Source: Solihabitans fulvus
Lineage (GTDB): Bacteria; Actinomycetota; Actinomycetes; Mycobacteriales; Pseudonocardiaceae
NCBI RefSeq assembly: GCF_008386585.1
Contig: NZ_VUOB01000019.1
Coordinates: forward strand, 46,848 to 110,847
DNA length: 64,000 bases
Direction of reading: 5' to 3'
Under the pieces are notes generated by a model. It made no database searches. It was not told the DNA's origin and saw only the letters and a list, made by a program, of their open reading frames with translations. How positions within the stretch are numbered: the first letter of the stretch is position 1; every line of letters starts with the position of its first letter. Position numbers and translations under genes: made by a program. Shown here piece by piece: positions 17,875-27,599 of this stretch.

Positions 17875-19017
17875 CTAGCGGCGTAGCTCCCGGCCGATGA
17901 CCAGCCGCTGGATCTGGTTGGTGCCCTCGAAGATCTGGAGCACCTTGGCCTCGCGCATGTACCGCTCCACCGGGAAGTCCCGCGTGTAGCCGGCGCCGCC
18001 GAGCACCTGCACGGCGTCGGTGGTCACCTTCATCGCGGTATCCGTCGCGACGAGCTTGGCGATCGCGGCCTGGCGGCGGAACGGCAGCCCACGGTCGCGG
18101 CGGCGGGCCGCCTCAAGGTAGGTCGCGCGCGCCGACTCGACCCCGGCGGCCATGTCGGCGAGCAGGAACTCGACGCCCTGGAAGTCGATGATCGACTTGC
18201 CGAACTGCTTGCGCTGCTTGGCATAGCGCACGGACTCGTCCAGCGCGGCCTGGGCGAGGCCGACCGCGCACGCGGCGATGCCGAGCCGCCCGGAGTCCAG
18301 CGCGGACAGCGCGATCTTCAGGCCGGCGCCCTCCTGCGCGACGCGCCGCTCCGCGGCGACCCGCGCGCCCTGGAACCGCAGCTGCGCCACCGTGGAACCG
18401 GTCAGGCCCATGGTGCGTTCGCGCGGCGCGGCCGACACGCCCTCGGTGCCGCCGTCCACGAGCAGGCAGCTGATCCCGTTGCCGCCGTCGTCGCTGGTGC
18501 GGGCCATCAGCGTGTAGAAGTCGGCGACGCCGGCGTGCGTGATCCACGCCTTGGTGCCGTTGACGACGTAGTCCGCGCCGTCGCGCGTCGCGCGGGTGGT
18601 CATCGAGGCGGGGTCGGACCCGGCGTGCGGCTCGGACAGCGCGTACGCGCCGAGCAGCTCGCCGCCGAGCATGTCGCCGAGCCAGCGGTCGCGCTGCTCG
18701 TCGGCGCCGTACCTGGCCAGCGGGTAGCAGGACATCACATGCACGGACAGGCCCTCGGCGACGGTCAGCCAGGCGGCGGCCAGCTCCTCGAGCACCTGGA
18801 GGTAGACCTCGTAGGGCAGGCCCCCGCCGCCGATCTCCTCGGGGTACGGCAGCCCGAGCAGGCCGCTCCTGCCGAGCAGCCGGAACGCGTCCCGGGGGAA
18901 CAGGCCCTGCTCCTCGGCCTCGGCCGCCTTCGGCGCGAGCTCGTCCCTGGCGATCTCCCTGACCAGGGAGAGCAGGTCCTCGGCCTCTGTGCTGGGAAGC
19001 ACTCGTTCGGCTGGCAT
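17875..19017 (-). CDS. Acyl-CoA dehydrogenase
   Basis: FAD-dependent alpha,beta-dehydrogenation of acyl-CoA thioesters; 380 residues, full length. Signatures visible are the FAD-binding YALSEPHAGSDPASM, the ITHAGVADFY region, YAKQRKQFGKSI, and the C-terminal QVLGGAGYTRDFPVERYMRE with LQIFEGTNQIQ. The usual catalytic carboxylate follows IFEGT-type sequence. ATG 19017 has GGAGGA 5 nt upstream. The divergent TetR and the GTAC-rich spacer suggest induction by an acyl ligand. Confidence 0.93.
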   Translation of the reverse strand: MPAERVLPSTEAEDLLSLVREIARDELAPKAAEAEEQGLFPRDAFRLLGRSGLLGLPYPEEIGGGGLPYEVYLQVLEELAAAWLTVAEGLSVHVMSCYPLARYGADEQRDRWLGDMLGGELLGAYALSEPHAGSDPASMTTRATRDGADYVVNGTKAWITHAGVADFYTLMARTSDDGGNGISCLLVDGGTEGVSAAPRERTMGLTGSTVAQLRFQGARVAAERRVAQEGAGLKIALSALDSGRLGIAACAVGLAQAALDESVRYAKQRKQFGKSIIDFQGVEFLLADMAAGVESARATYLEAARRRDRGLPFRRQAAIAKLVATDTAMKVTTDAVQVLGGAGYTRDFPVERYMREAKVLQIFEGTNQIQRLVIGRELRR

Positions 19018-19040
19018 CGGGATCCTCCGGTGAGCCATCG

Positions 19041-19083
19041 GTACTGACAACAGTACTGTGGGACGTACCAGAGTACTGTCACA
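19041..19083. promoter_or_regulatory. Putative TetR operator array (GTAC repeats)
   Basis: Between the divergent acyl-CoA dehydrogenase and TetR genes the core GTAC occurs four times (19041, 19053, 19065, 19073). Two of these are full AGTACT palindromes at 19052-19057 and 19072-19077, exactly 20 bp apart (about two helical turns). The array covers the dehydrogenase promoter region and lies 53 bp upstream of the TetR start. Confidence 0.6.
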
Positions 19084-19135
19084 AGGTGGCTCCCGTCACT
19101 GGAATCGATTCACACTCATGTGACAAGGTCGAGAG

Positions 19136-19756
19136 ATGACCGCGACCGAGCTTCCCGCGCAGCCAAGGGGCCGCGTTCGGCGAGCCGCGCCGACGGCACG
19201 GCAGGCCGAACTGCTCGGCCGGCTGGAGGACCTCTTCCTCGGCGAGGGCTTCGCCCACCTCACCCTCGACGACCTCGCGTCCCGCCTGCACTGCTCCAAG
19301 TCGACGCTCTACACGCTGGCGTCGAGCAAGGAGCAGCTCGCGGTGCGGGTCGTCGGGCGCTACTTCAAGGGCGCGGCGCAGCGGATCGAGCTGCGCATCG
19401 CCGAGATCGCGGACGTCAGGGAGCGGGTCGGCAGCTACCTCGCCGGGGCCGCCGACGAGCTGCGCCGCGCCTCCAGCCGGTTCATCGCCGACATCGCGGG
19501 CTTCCCGCCGACCTCGGCGACCTACGAGGCCAACGCCCGCGCCGCGGCCGAGCGGATCAGGTCGTTCATCCTCCAGGGCGTGCGCGACGGGGTGTTCCGC
19601 AACGTGCACGCCACCCTGGTCGCGGAGATGGCCGGCCTGCTGATCGAGGGCATCCAGACGGGCGTGCTCACCGAGCGCGCCAAGGTGTCCGACGCCGAGG
19701 CGTTCACCGCCCTGGCCGAACTGCTGCTCGGCGGCCTCGCCTCCGGGCCTCGCTAG
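19136..19756 (+). CDS. TetR family regulator of the acyl-CoA dehydrogenase
   Basis: A 206-residue TetR protein. The helix-turn-helix is LTLDDLASRLHCSKSTLYTL (residues 42-61), followed by SSKEQLAVRVV. The C-terminal domain is helical and ligand-binding in the family. Divergent orientation to the acyl-CoA dehydrogenase and the operator-like array in between make that gene its likely target. The ligand is unknown; acyl-CoA is the obvious candidate. Confidence 0.88.
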   Translation: MTATELPAQPRGRVRRAAPTARQAELLGRLEDLFLGEGFAHLTLDDLASRLHCSKSTLYTLASSKEQLAVRVVGRYFKGAAQRIELRIAEIADVRERVGSYLAGAADELRRASSRFIADIAGFPPTSATYEANARAAAERIRSFILQGVRDGVFRNVHATLVAEMAGLLIEGIQTGVLTERAKVSDAEAFTALAELLLGGLASGPR

Positions 19757-19873
19757 AGCCCGGCCCGCCTCGCGTGGCGCGAATCTGTCCCGGACAGATT
19801 CGGGTGGCACACGTAGGTGCGGCGCGCCCCGGTGAGGTACAACCCTGTGCGACGCAACCGGAGGGAGTCCCGC

Positions 19874-20839
19874 GTGATCATCGTGGCCGGCGAGGCACTG
19901 GTCGACCTGGTCCCCGCGCCGTCCTCGGCGGACGGCCAGCTGGCGGACCTGCAACCGAGGCTCGGCGGCGGGCCGTACAACGTGGCCGTCGCGGCGGGCA
20001 GGCTCGGCGCGCCGGTCGGCTTCCTGTCCAGGGTGTCGACGGACCTGTTCGGCGACGCGCTGGTCGACCGGCTGCGCATGTCCACTGTGGATGTCGGCCT
20101 GGTGCAGCGCGGCCCCGAGCCGACGACGCTGGCCGTGGTCGGCCTCGACGACGACGGCTCGGCGCGCTACTCCTTCTACGTCGCCGGCACGGCCGACCGG
20201 CTGGTCGCCGACCCAGGTCCGCTGCCGGCTGAGGTCGCCGCCGTCTCCTTCGGCACCCTCTCGCTCGTGCTGGAACCGGGCGCGAGCGTCTACGAGCGGA
20301 TGCTGCGGCGCGAGTCCGACCGGGGCACGCTCACCGTGCTCGACCCGAACGTGCGCGTGGGGCTGATCCCTGACCCCGTCGCCTACCGGGCCAGGTTCGC
20401 GGCCTGGCTGCCGCACGTCGGCCTGCTCAAGCTCTCCCTCGACGACGCACGCTGGCTCGCCGAGCTGCCCGAGGACGCCCCCGAGGACGCCGTCCGCGCG
20501 GTGCTGCTGGACTGGCTGGCCGCCGGGCCGGCCGCCGTCGTGCTCACCAGGGGCGGCGCCGGCCTGCTCGCGCTGACCTCGGCCGGCGCGCTGGTCGAGG
20601 CGCCACCCGTGCCGGTGTCCGTTGTGGACACGATCGGGGCGGGGGACACCGTGCAGGGCGCGCTGCTGGCGTGGCTGCACAGCCAGGACGCGCTGAGCCG
20701 CTCGGCGGTGGCCGGGCTCGACGAGGAGCAGTGGCGGGCCGCGCTCGGCTTCGCGGGCGCCGCTGCGGCGCTGACCTGTTCGCGGGCCGGCGCGGAGCCG
20801 CCCTACCTGGCCGAACTTGCCGCCAGCCGCCCGGTGTGA
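19874..20839 (+). CDS. PfkB family carbohydrate kinase
   Basis: Ribokinase/fructokinase-like sugar kinase of 321 residues. The N-terminal GEALVDLVPAP is followed by GGGPYNVAVAAGRLGAPVGFLSRVS, split here as two motifs. The PfkB signature 2 is VDTIGAGDTVQGALLAWL with the catalytic aspartate. GTG 19874 is supported by GGAGGGA 8 nt upstream; the longer frame to 19817 lacks one. The substrate sugar is undetermined; fructose is likely by overall resemblance. It contains two copies or variants of the window-wide STVD/SVVD palindrome. Confidence 0.9.
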   Translation: MIIVAGEALVDLVPAPSSADGQLADLQPRLGGGPYNVAVAAGRLGAPVGFLSRVSTDLFGDALVDRLRMSTVDVGLVQRGPEPTTLAVVGLDDDGSARYSFYVAGTADRLVADPGPLPAEVAAVSFGTLSLVLEPGASVYERMLRRESDRGTLTVLDPNVRVGLIPDPVAYRARFAAWLPHVGLLKLSLDDARWLAELPEDAPEDAVRAVLLDWLAAGPAAVVLTRGGAGLLALTSAGALVEAPPVPVSVVDTIGAGDTVQGALLAWLHSQDALSRSAVAGLDEEQWRAALGFAGAAAALTCSRAGAEPPYLAELAASRPV

Positions 20840-21289
20840 TCACCCGCCGTGTCCTCGGGTTGCGTTGCGGTGATGAAACCCACGGAGAGTGGGGCCTAGC
20901 TCTCACCCCTGATCAGGTAGTCCGGGCCGTCGGAGGGACTACCGTGGAGTACGACGCTCTCGCGGGCCGGCCACCCGGTCGGCCGATGCGGCGCAGACCA
21001 CCGAATCGGCCGTTGACCGGCGGTTTTCCGTCGTCGCGCGCGGGACGTTCACGCTGGCCATCCCGACCGGGATGCGTCTCGCGCAGGGTGTGATACCGAT
21101 CCCAACTTGCGGATTCGGCTAACGCTGCTGCTGCGGGTCGGCGATGACGCCGACTAGCGTGCTGAACTGACAGGACCCCAACGGGGTGGTGCTGCGGTGC
21201 GGAAACCCAAGCCGCACGCCTGTTCGTGAGACCCGCATCACGTGGTCGAGCTGCTGGCGCCATCCCGCCCAAGCGTGAGAGGGACTTGC
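20840..21289. other. 450-bp spacer before gltA, no gene supported
   Basis: Region between the PfkB kinase and gltA. No open frame in it has convincing codon bias or a known family; a 140-residue frame at 20671-21093 reads out of the kinase in another phase. It probably contains the gltA promoter and a long leader, but no defined motif was recognised. Confidence 0.4.
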
Positions 21290-22621
<1,332 letters not shown>

Positions 22622-22643
22622 CCTCTCGTCACACCACCACATT

Positions 22644-22687
22644 CCGCCCCGGCGGGGATCGCAACCGCGACCCCCTGACCGGGGCGG
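22644..22687. terminator. Nested inverted repeat after gltA
   Basis: Outer 9-bp stem CCGCCCCGG/CCGGGGCGG plus an inner stem (GGGG..CGC / GCG..CCCC) with a short loop. It lies 23 bp after the gltA stop and 26 bp before the end of the convergent permease gene. Confidence 0.75.
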
Positions 22688-22712
22688 ATGTCGTTGTCCA
22701 GCGGAAACCCTG

Positions 22713-23912
22713 TCAGCGCAACACTTCCCGCAGCTTCACCCTGGCGCCGGTGCGCAGCACCGCGTTGCGGTAGACCCGGCCGCCGAACCAGGTGATGGCC
22801 GCGATGCTGGCGAGCGCGAGGGCCACCGCGAGCAGCACCTCCCACGCTGGCGCGACGCCGAGCGCCATCCGTCCCGGCATCAGCACGGGGGCGAAGGGCG
22901 GCAGCATCGACAGCACGGTCACCGCGGTGCCGGAGGCGTCCTGGATCATCAGGTTGATGCCGACCACGAACGCGACGACGATCGCCATGGTGATCGGTGT
23001 GACCACCGACTGAAGGTCCTCCTGCCGCGACACCAGCGACGCGACCGCGGCGAAGATGGTGGCGTACAGGAAGAAGCCGAGCAGGTACCAGAGCACTCCC
23101 GCGGCGAGCGCGCCGCCGGCGAGGGACGTCGTGTCCAGCACGTTGGTGGACACGGCGAGCCCGATCCCGCCGGCGCCGATGATCAACAACTGGAGCAGGC
23201 CGACCGCGCCGAGCCCGATCACCTTGCCAAGCAACAACTGCCATGGGCGGATCGTGGCGAGCATGATCTCCACCACCCGGCTGGACTTCTCCTCGACGAC
23301 GCCCTGCGCGACCATCATCCCGTAGACCAGCAGCGAGTAGTACAGCAGTCCGGCGACGATCAGCCCGACGGCGAGGCGCTCGCCGTGCTGCTCGTCCTTG
23401 GGTTCGAGCATGGTGACCTTCGGCCTCGCCTGCGCCATGTTCTGCTCGACCTTGCGCGGGTCGAGGCCGGCCTCGGCGAGCTGGCCGCCGAGCACCTGCT
23501 GTTGCGCCACCGTGTCCAGGATCGAATGCAGCGTGTCGTCCAGGTTGTTCTTGACCACCACGCGCAGTGCGCCGGACGCGCCGGTCACCAGGGCGTCCAG
23601 GTCGCCCTTGCGCACCTGGTCCTCGCCGGCCGCCGGGTCGGCGACGTCCTTGATGTCGATGGTCCTGCCCGCGGCCTTCGCGGTGGCCTTGAGCTGCTCG
23701 GCCACGACCGTGGCCTGGCCGGTCAGCCCGACCGTGCTGGTCGTGCTCTTGTCGAACAGGAAGGTCTGGAGCAGCACGTAGCCCGCGAGGAACGCGATGA
23801 TCACGACCGTGCCGATGACGAAGGACCTGCTGCGCACCTTGTTCAGGAACTCGCGCCGCGCGACGAGCAGCACCGGGCGGGCCGGGTGCGTCGAGGTGCC
23901 TTGGGAGCTCAT
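22713..23912 (-). CDS. ABC-2 type exporter permease (NatB-like)
   Basis: Membrane component of 399 residues. One N-terminal transmembrane helix (around residues 30-53) is followed by a large extracytoplasmic domain of about 120 residues and then five to six C-terminal helices. The segment [21 protein letters not shown] is typical of NatB/YhaP-type permeases. Its start overlaps the ATPase stop (ATGA), so the two are translationally coupled. Substrates in this family include Na+ or peptides; none can be assigned here. Confidence 0.9.
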   Translation of the reverse strand: MSSQGTSTHPARPVLLVARREFLNKVRSRSFVIGTVVIIAFLAGYVLLQTFLFDKSTTSTVGLTGQATVVAEQLKATAKAAGRTIDIKDVADPAAGEDQVRKGDLDALVTGASGALRVVVKNNLDDTLHSILDTVAQQQVLGGQLAEAGLDPRKVEQNMAQARPKVTMLEPKDEQHGERLAVGLIVAGLLYYSLLVYGMMVAQGVVEEKSSRVVEIMLATIRPWQLLLGKVIGLGAVGLLQLLIIGAGGIGLAVSTNVLDTTSLAGGALAAGVLWYLLGFFLYATIFAAVASLVSRQEDLQSVVTPITMAIVVAFVVGINLMIQDASGTAVTVLSMLPPFAPVLMPGRMALGVAPAWEVLLAVALALASIAAITWFGGRVYRNAVLRTGARVKLREVLR

Positions 23913-24820
23913 GCTGTCTTCTCCTGGGTGACGACGTTGCGGAACAACTCGGTGAGCGATGGCTTGCTGCGGCTGAACTCCCTGACGGGACCGGTCGCGA
24001 TGGCCGCGCGCAGCACGGCCTGGTCGTCCGCGTCGCCGGCCAGTTCGAGCACCGTGCGGGTGCCGACCTGCTCGACCACGGTGACGCCGGCTAGCCCGTT
24101 GGCCCAGCCCGCGGGCGCGTCGGGCGCGTCGACGACCAGCTGCGGGGGCGCGCCGGCGCGCAGCTCGTCGACGGTGCCGCAGGCGACCATCTGTCCATTT
24201 CGGACGATGCCGATCCGGTCGCAGAGCCGCTCGACGAGATCCAGCTGGTGGCTGGAGAACATCACCGGAACGCCGGCCGCGGCCTGCTCCCGCAGCACCT
24301 GGCTCATCACGTCGACGGCGACCGGGTCGAGCCCGGAGAAGGGCTCGTCGAGCACCAGCACCTCGGGGTCGTGCACGAGTGCGGCGGCCAGCTGCACGCG
24401 CTGTTGGTTGCCGAGGCTGAGCTTCTGCACCTCGTCGTTGCGGCGCTCGCGCAGGCCGAGGCGGGCGATCCAGTTCTCCGCCGAGCGGTGCGCCGCGTTG
24501 GTCGACATGCCGTGCAGCTCGCCGAGGTACACGAGCTGGTCGAGCACCTTCATCTTCGGATAGAGGCCGCGTTCCTCCGGCAGGTAGCCGATTCTGCGCC
24601 GCGTCTGGAAGGTGATCGGCAGGCCACCCCAGCGCACCTCGCCGGAGTCGGCGGCCAGCACGCCGAGGGTGATCCGCATCGTCGTGGTCTTGCCGGCGCC
24701 GTTGCTGCCGACGAAACCGAACAGCTCACCGGCGCGCACCTGGAAGGTCATGTCCTGTAGGGCGACGATCTCGCCGTAGCGCTTGGAGACCCGGTCGATC
24801 TCGAGTACCTCATGGGTCAC
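23909..24820 (-). CDS. ABC transporter ATP-binding protein (NatA-like)
   Basis: A 303-residue ATPase. Walker A is GSNGAGKTTT (about residue 42). The ABC signature is present as LSLGNQQRVQLA, a variant where Asn replaces the usual Gly of LSGGQ. Walker B is VLVLDEPFSGLDP and the H-loop FSSHQLD. A C-terminal domain of about 80 residues is typical of NatA/YhaQ. GTG 24820 has GGAGGA 6-7 nt upstream. It follows the membrane-protein gene by 44 bp. Confidence 0.92.
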   Translation of the reverse strand: MTHEVLEIDRVSKRYGEIVALQDMTFQVRAGELFGFVGSNGAGKTTTMRITLGVLAADSGEVRWGGLPITFQTRRRIGYLPEERGLYPKMKVLDQLVYLGELHGMSTNAAHRSAENWIARLGLRERRNDEVQKLSLGNQQRVQLAAALVHDPEVLVLDEPFSGLDPVAVDVMSQVLREQAAAGVPVMFSSHQLDLVERLCDRIGIVRNGQMVACGTVDELRAGAPPQLVVDAPDAPAGWANGLAGVTVVEQVGTRTVLELAGDADDQAVLRAAIATGPVREFSRSKPSLTELFRNVVTQEKTA

Positions 24821-24864
24821 GTTCTGTCCTCCTCGCGCGGTGTCCCTCGTGGGGATCGGGGCTG

Positions 24865-25401
24865 TCACAGCAGGTCCTCGGGATCGTCGTCGGGCAGGTT
24901 CCAGGCGAGCAGCGCGGTCGGCAGGCCGATGGACAGCAACAGCAGCGCGAGCGCGAGACCGTAGGTGGTCTGCGGCCCCCACCAGCCGCCGGGGGAGACG
25001 ATCGCCGGCAGCAGCGAGAAGATGATCGCCGCCATGCTCATGGTGCTGACGTAGAAGCCCACGTAGACGTAACGCCCCCGCAGCGCCAGTTCGTGCTCGT
25101 CCAGCAGCGCACGGGGACGCTCCGCCACCGACCTGGTGAGGATCTTCAGCAAGCTGTACCAGAACAGGACGAACACCGTGAATCCGGCCAGCAGCAAGGT
25201 GGTTATCGGGTTGTGGAAGGAAAACGGCGACCCGACCAGGCCGGCCAGCACCGAGCCTGCCCACCAGCGGACCGCGACGCGGCGGCGGTGTCGGCTGCGC
25301 CAGGACGGGAACTGCTGCTGGCTTTTCGCCACCCGGTTGGCTCTGCGCGCGAGGTAGCTGTCGTAGATGCGGCCGAGTCGCGTGTCGGTTGTCGTGTTCA
25401 C
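24865..25401 (-). CDS. Membrane protein of the XRE/ABC operon
   Basis: A 178-residue protein with a basic N-terminus (RRANRVAKSQQQFPSWRSRH) and four hydrophobic segments near residues 46-60, 68-88, 112-132 and 143-165. Function is unknown. Similar small membrane proteins accompany YozG-type regulators and exporters. It starts with GTG overlapping the regulator's TGA by 4 bases, so the two are coupled. Confidence 0.75.
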   Translation of the reverse strand: MNTTTDTRLGRIYDSYLARRANRVAKSQQQFPSWRSRHRRRVAVRWWAGSVLAGLVGSPFSFHNPITTLLLAGFTVFVLFWYSLLKILTRSVAERPRALLDEHELALRGRYVYVGFYVSTMSMAAIIFSLLPAIVSPGGWWGPQTTYGLALALLLLSIGLPTALLAWNLPDDDPEDLL

Positions 25402-25676
25402 TCCGTACCCTCCTGCCGCGAGCCGTAGACCTGGGTGGACAGCGGCGTGAACGGGTTGCGGCTGAAGACCGCCTCCACCGGCAGCCCGAAGACCTCGCAG
25501 ATGCGAAACGCGAGATCCAGGCTCGGGTAATGGTCGCCCCGCTCCAACGCCCCGATCGTCTGGGGGTTCACTTCAACCGCCTCGGCCAGAGCCGCCCTGG
25601 TCAGCCCGCGCTCCGCGCGGAGAACCTGTAGCCGGTTGAATATCGGCAGGTCCTTGCCGCGTCTCACTGGACTCAC
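25398..25676 (-). CDS. Small XRE regulator (YozG-type)
   Basis: A compact repressor of about 92 residues. The helix-turn-helix is LRAERGLTRAALAEAVEVNP, then QTIGALERGDHYPSLDLA, and the C-terminus reads FGLPVEAVFS. This family typically controls adjacent membrane or ABC genes. GTG 25676 or GTG 25667 can start it; longer frames read into the operator region. It is the first gene of the XRE-membrane-ATPase-permease operon and is divergent from the gene at 25819 across an inverted-repeat operator. Confidence 0.88.
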   Translation of the reverse strand: MSPVRRGKDLPIFNRLQVLRAERGLTRAALAEAVEVNPQTIGALERGDHYPSLDLAFRICEVFGLPVEAVFSRNPFTPLSTQVYGSRQEGTE

Positions 25677-25733
25677 AGAACGAAGCGTTGCAAAAACCCA
25701 ACGACACGTCAAGTCGTTCCGTGGTCGTCGGTC

Positions 25734-25769
25734 AACTTGCGTGCACGCGAACTTGCGCGCACGCAAGTT
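25734..25769. promoter_or_regulatory. Compound AACTTGCG inverted/direct repeat
   Basis: AACTTGCGCGCACGCAAGTT (25750-25769) is an 8+8 bp dyad with a 4-nt spacer. A further half-site AACTTGCGTGC lies 16 bp upstream at 25734-25744. The array occupies the divergent spacer between the XRE operon and the 'abortive infection' gene and is the best candidate operator for the XRE protein. Confidence 0.65.
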
Positions 25770-25818
25770 TGCTTCTAACTTTGGACCCCTCGGATCAGCA
25801 CAGGAAGGGGACAGACTC

Positions 25819-26841
25819 ATGCGTGCCAAGGGCATCGCGTACGACACCGGCTTCGTCCGCAACGGCGAGATCTCCCGTGACAGCTTCGAACTCGACGTGG
25901 TCAGGCGGGAGCTGGCCATCATCCGCGACGACCTGCACTGCAATGCCGTGCACATCGTCGGCGGCAGTCCGGACCGGCTCGAACTGGCTGCCCGCTGCGC
26001 CGCCGAGGTGGGGTTGGAGGTCTGGTTCTCGCCCTACCCACTGGAACTGACGACCACCGAAATGCTGTCGCTGTTCGCCGACTGCGCGGAAAGGGCCGAG
26101 CGAATCCGGGCGACGGGAGCCGAGGTCGTGTTCGTCACCGGCGTCGAGCTGAGCATCATGAACCAGGGATTCCTGCCCGGCGACAGCCTCGAGAAACGCC
26201 TCGATCTGTTGTTAAGCCAGCTCAGCAGTCGGGGCGAGCGACTCGTCGAGGTGAATGCCCGCCTCAACGACTTCCTCGCCAAGGCCGTCACCACGGTCCG
26301 CGAACGATTCGGAGGGAAGATCACCTACGCGTGCATACCGTTCGAGCGCGTCGACTGGACCCTGTTCGACTTCATGTCGGTCGAACTCATCCGGTCCGCC
26401 GCGGTGGCCGACCGATATCAGGAAGGCGTGCGCACCCTTGTCGCGCAAGGGAAACCGGTCGCGATCACCGGCTTCGGCGCGGCCACCTGGCTGGGCGCGG
26501 GTGACGTTGCGCCGCGCAGCATGGAGATCGTCGAGTTCGACGACCACACCGGTCGCCCGGTTCGACTGAACGGTGACTATGTCCGCGACGAGGCCGGCCA
26601 GGCTGCTTACCTGCGCGAGTTACTGGAGATCTTCGACGCCGAAGGCGTTGACAGTGCCTTTGTGTATCTCTTCGCGCTCGGCAACTACCCGCACCGCCCC
26701 GACGACCCTCGCCACGACCTCGACCTGGCCAGTTTCGGCATCGTCAAGGTCCTCGAAGACCGCAAGGGCGACACCTACCCGGACATGCCGTGGGAGCCCA
26801 AGGCCGCGTTCACCGCCCTCGCGGACTACTACCGCGACTGA
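25819..26841 (+). CDS. Conserved TIM-barrel-like protein annotated 'abortive infection protein'
   Basis: A 340-residue protein strongly resembling a family in Streptomyces databases labelled abortive infection; I know of no experimental support for that name. Sequence character is that of a glycoside-hydrolase-like barrel: AYDTGFVRNGEIS at the start, EVWFSPYPLELTT, VFVTGVELSIMNQGF with an acidic residue at a strand end, PFERVDWTLFDF, ITGFGAATW, and FVYLFALGNYPH near the end. ATG 25819 has AGGAAGGGG 8 nt upstream. Divergent from an XRE repressor with a clear operator, it is presumably inducible. Confidence 0.7.
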   Translation: MRAKGIAYDTGFVRNGEISRDSFELDVVRRELAIIRDDLHCNAVHIVGGSPDRLELAARCAAEVGLEVWFSPYPLELTTTEMLSLFADCAERAERIRATGAEVVFVTGVELSIMNQGFLPGDSLEKRLDLLLSQLSSRGERLVEVNARLNDFLAKAVTTVRERFGGKITYACIPFERVDWTLFDFMSVELIRSAAVADRYQEGVRTLVAQGKPVAITGFGAATWLGAGDVAPRSMEIVEFDDHTGRPVRLNGDYVRDEAGQAAYLRELLEIFDAEGVDSAFVYLFALGNYPHRPDDPRHDLDLASFGIVKVLEDRKGDTYPDMPWEPKAAFTALADYYRD

Positions 26842-26854
26842 CGGCACCACGCGG

Positions 26855-27055
26855 TGCCCGCTGGCTTTGACTCACCGCCCCGAACTGGCAGCGCGCATGC
26901 TCGCCCGGCTGCCGCTGGCCGAACTCGTCCGTGTTGCCGGGAGTCGTTGGGGTATGGAGGAAACCGTCCAATGTGCCATGAACGAGACCGGCCTGGACCA
27001 CTACCAGCGACAACGCCTCAAACACCCGACACTTCGCCTGCCCGTTTTACCATGA
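26855..27055 (+). pseudogene. C-terminal remnant of an IS701-like transposase
   Basis: The frame following the previous gene reads LAELVRVAGSRWGMEETVQ and then AMNETGLDHYQRQRLKH. This matches the conserved C-terminal 'AG-x-RW-x-(I/V/M)EE ... GLD-x-Q-RR' block of IS701-family transposases. Only about 66 residues remain, with no start and no upstream catalytic domain, so it is a dead fragment. It is a relic of an insertion next to the abortive-infection-annotated gene. Terminal inverted repeats were not seen. Confidence 0.65.
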
Positions 27056-27059
27056 ACAG

Positions 27060-27557
27060 ATGGCGGTGATCTTGGTGACTGGCATGTCCGGCACGGGGAA
27101 ATCGACGGCCTTGAGCCGGTTGGAACAGCGGGGATATCGGGTGGTGGACACAGACTTCGGGGGGTGGATCGACGACGTCCCCCGTCCCGATGGCGTCGGT
27201 GTGGAGCCGCAGTGGCGCGAGGACCGGATCGACGCGCTGATCGCGGATCATGAGCGTTCGGGTGAGCCGCTGTTCATCGCTGGCACGGTGTGGAACCAGG
27301 GCACGTTCTATCCGCGGTTCGACGAGGTCGTCCTGCTCAGCGCGCCCATAGCGGTGATGCTCGACCGCATCGCCAACCGCGACACCAACCCCTTCGGGAA
27401 AACCGCCGAGGAACGCGAAAAGATCGTGGCGGACACGACCGAGGTCGAGCCGCTGCTTCGGTCATCAGCCACCATAGAGATCGACACCCGGAAGCCACTC
27501 GCCGACGTGGTGGACCAACTGGCAGCGCTTGCCGGTCCACCGCCATCCCATCGATGA
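27060..27557 (+). CDS. Small P-loop kinase (shikimate/gluconate-kinase-like)
   Basis: A 165-residue nucleoside-kinase-like ATPase. Walker A is GMSGTGKST (residues 8-16). D30-T-D-F and a lid-like NRDTNPFGKTAEEREK segment follow. No substrate-specific signature was recognised. The gene begins 5 bp after the transposase remnant and has no strong ribosome-binding site, so it may be expressed from a promoter inside the remnant. Confidence 0.75.
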   Translation: MAVILVTGMSGTGKSTALSRLEQRGYRVVDTDFGGWIDDVPRPDGVGVEPQWREDRIDALIADHERSGEPLFIAGTVWNQGTFYPRFDEVVLLSAPIAVMLDRIANRDTNPFGKTAEEREKIVADTTEVEPLLRSSATIEIDTRKPLADVVDQLAALAGPPPSHR

Positions 27558-27599
27558 CCGTTCAGATCACACTGTTCGGCTTCCGTACTAGGCGCAGCA

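Noticed and set aside
20671..21093. 140-residue frame in the pfkB-gltA spacer
   Set aside because: It begins inside the kinase in another phase, has no start signals and no family resemblance.
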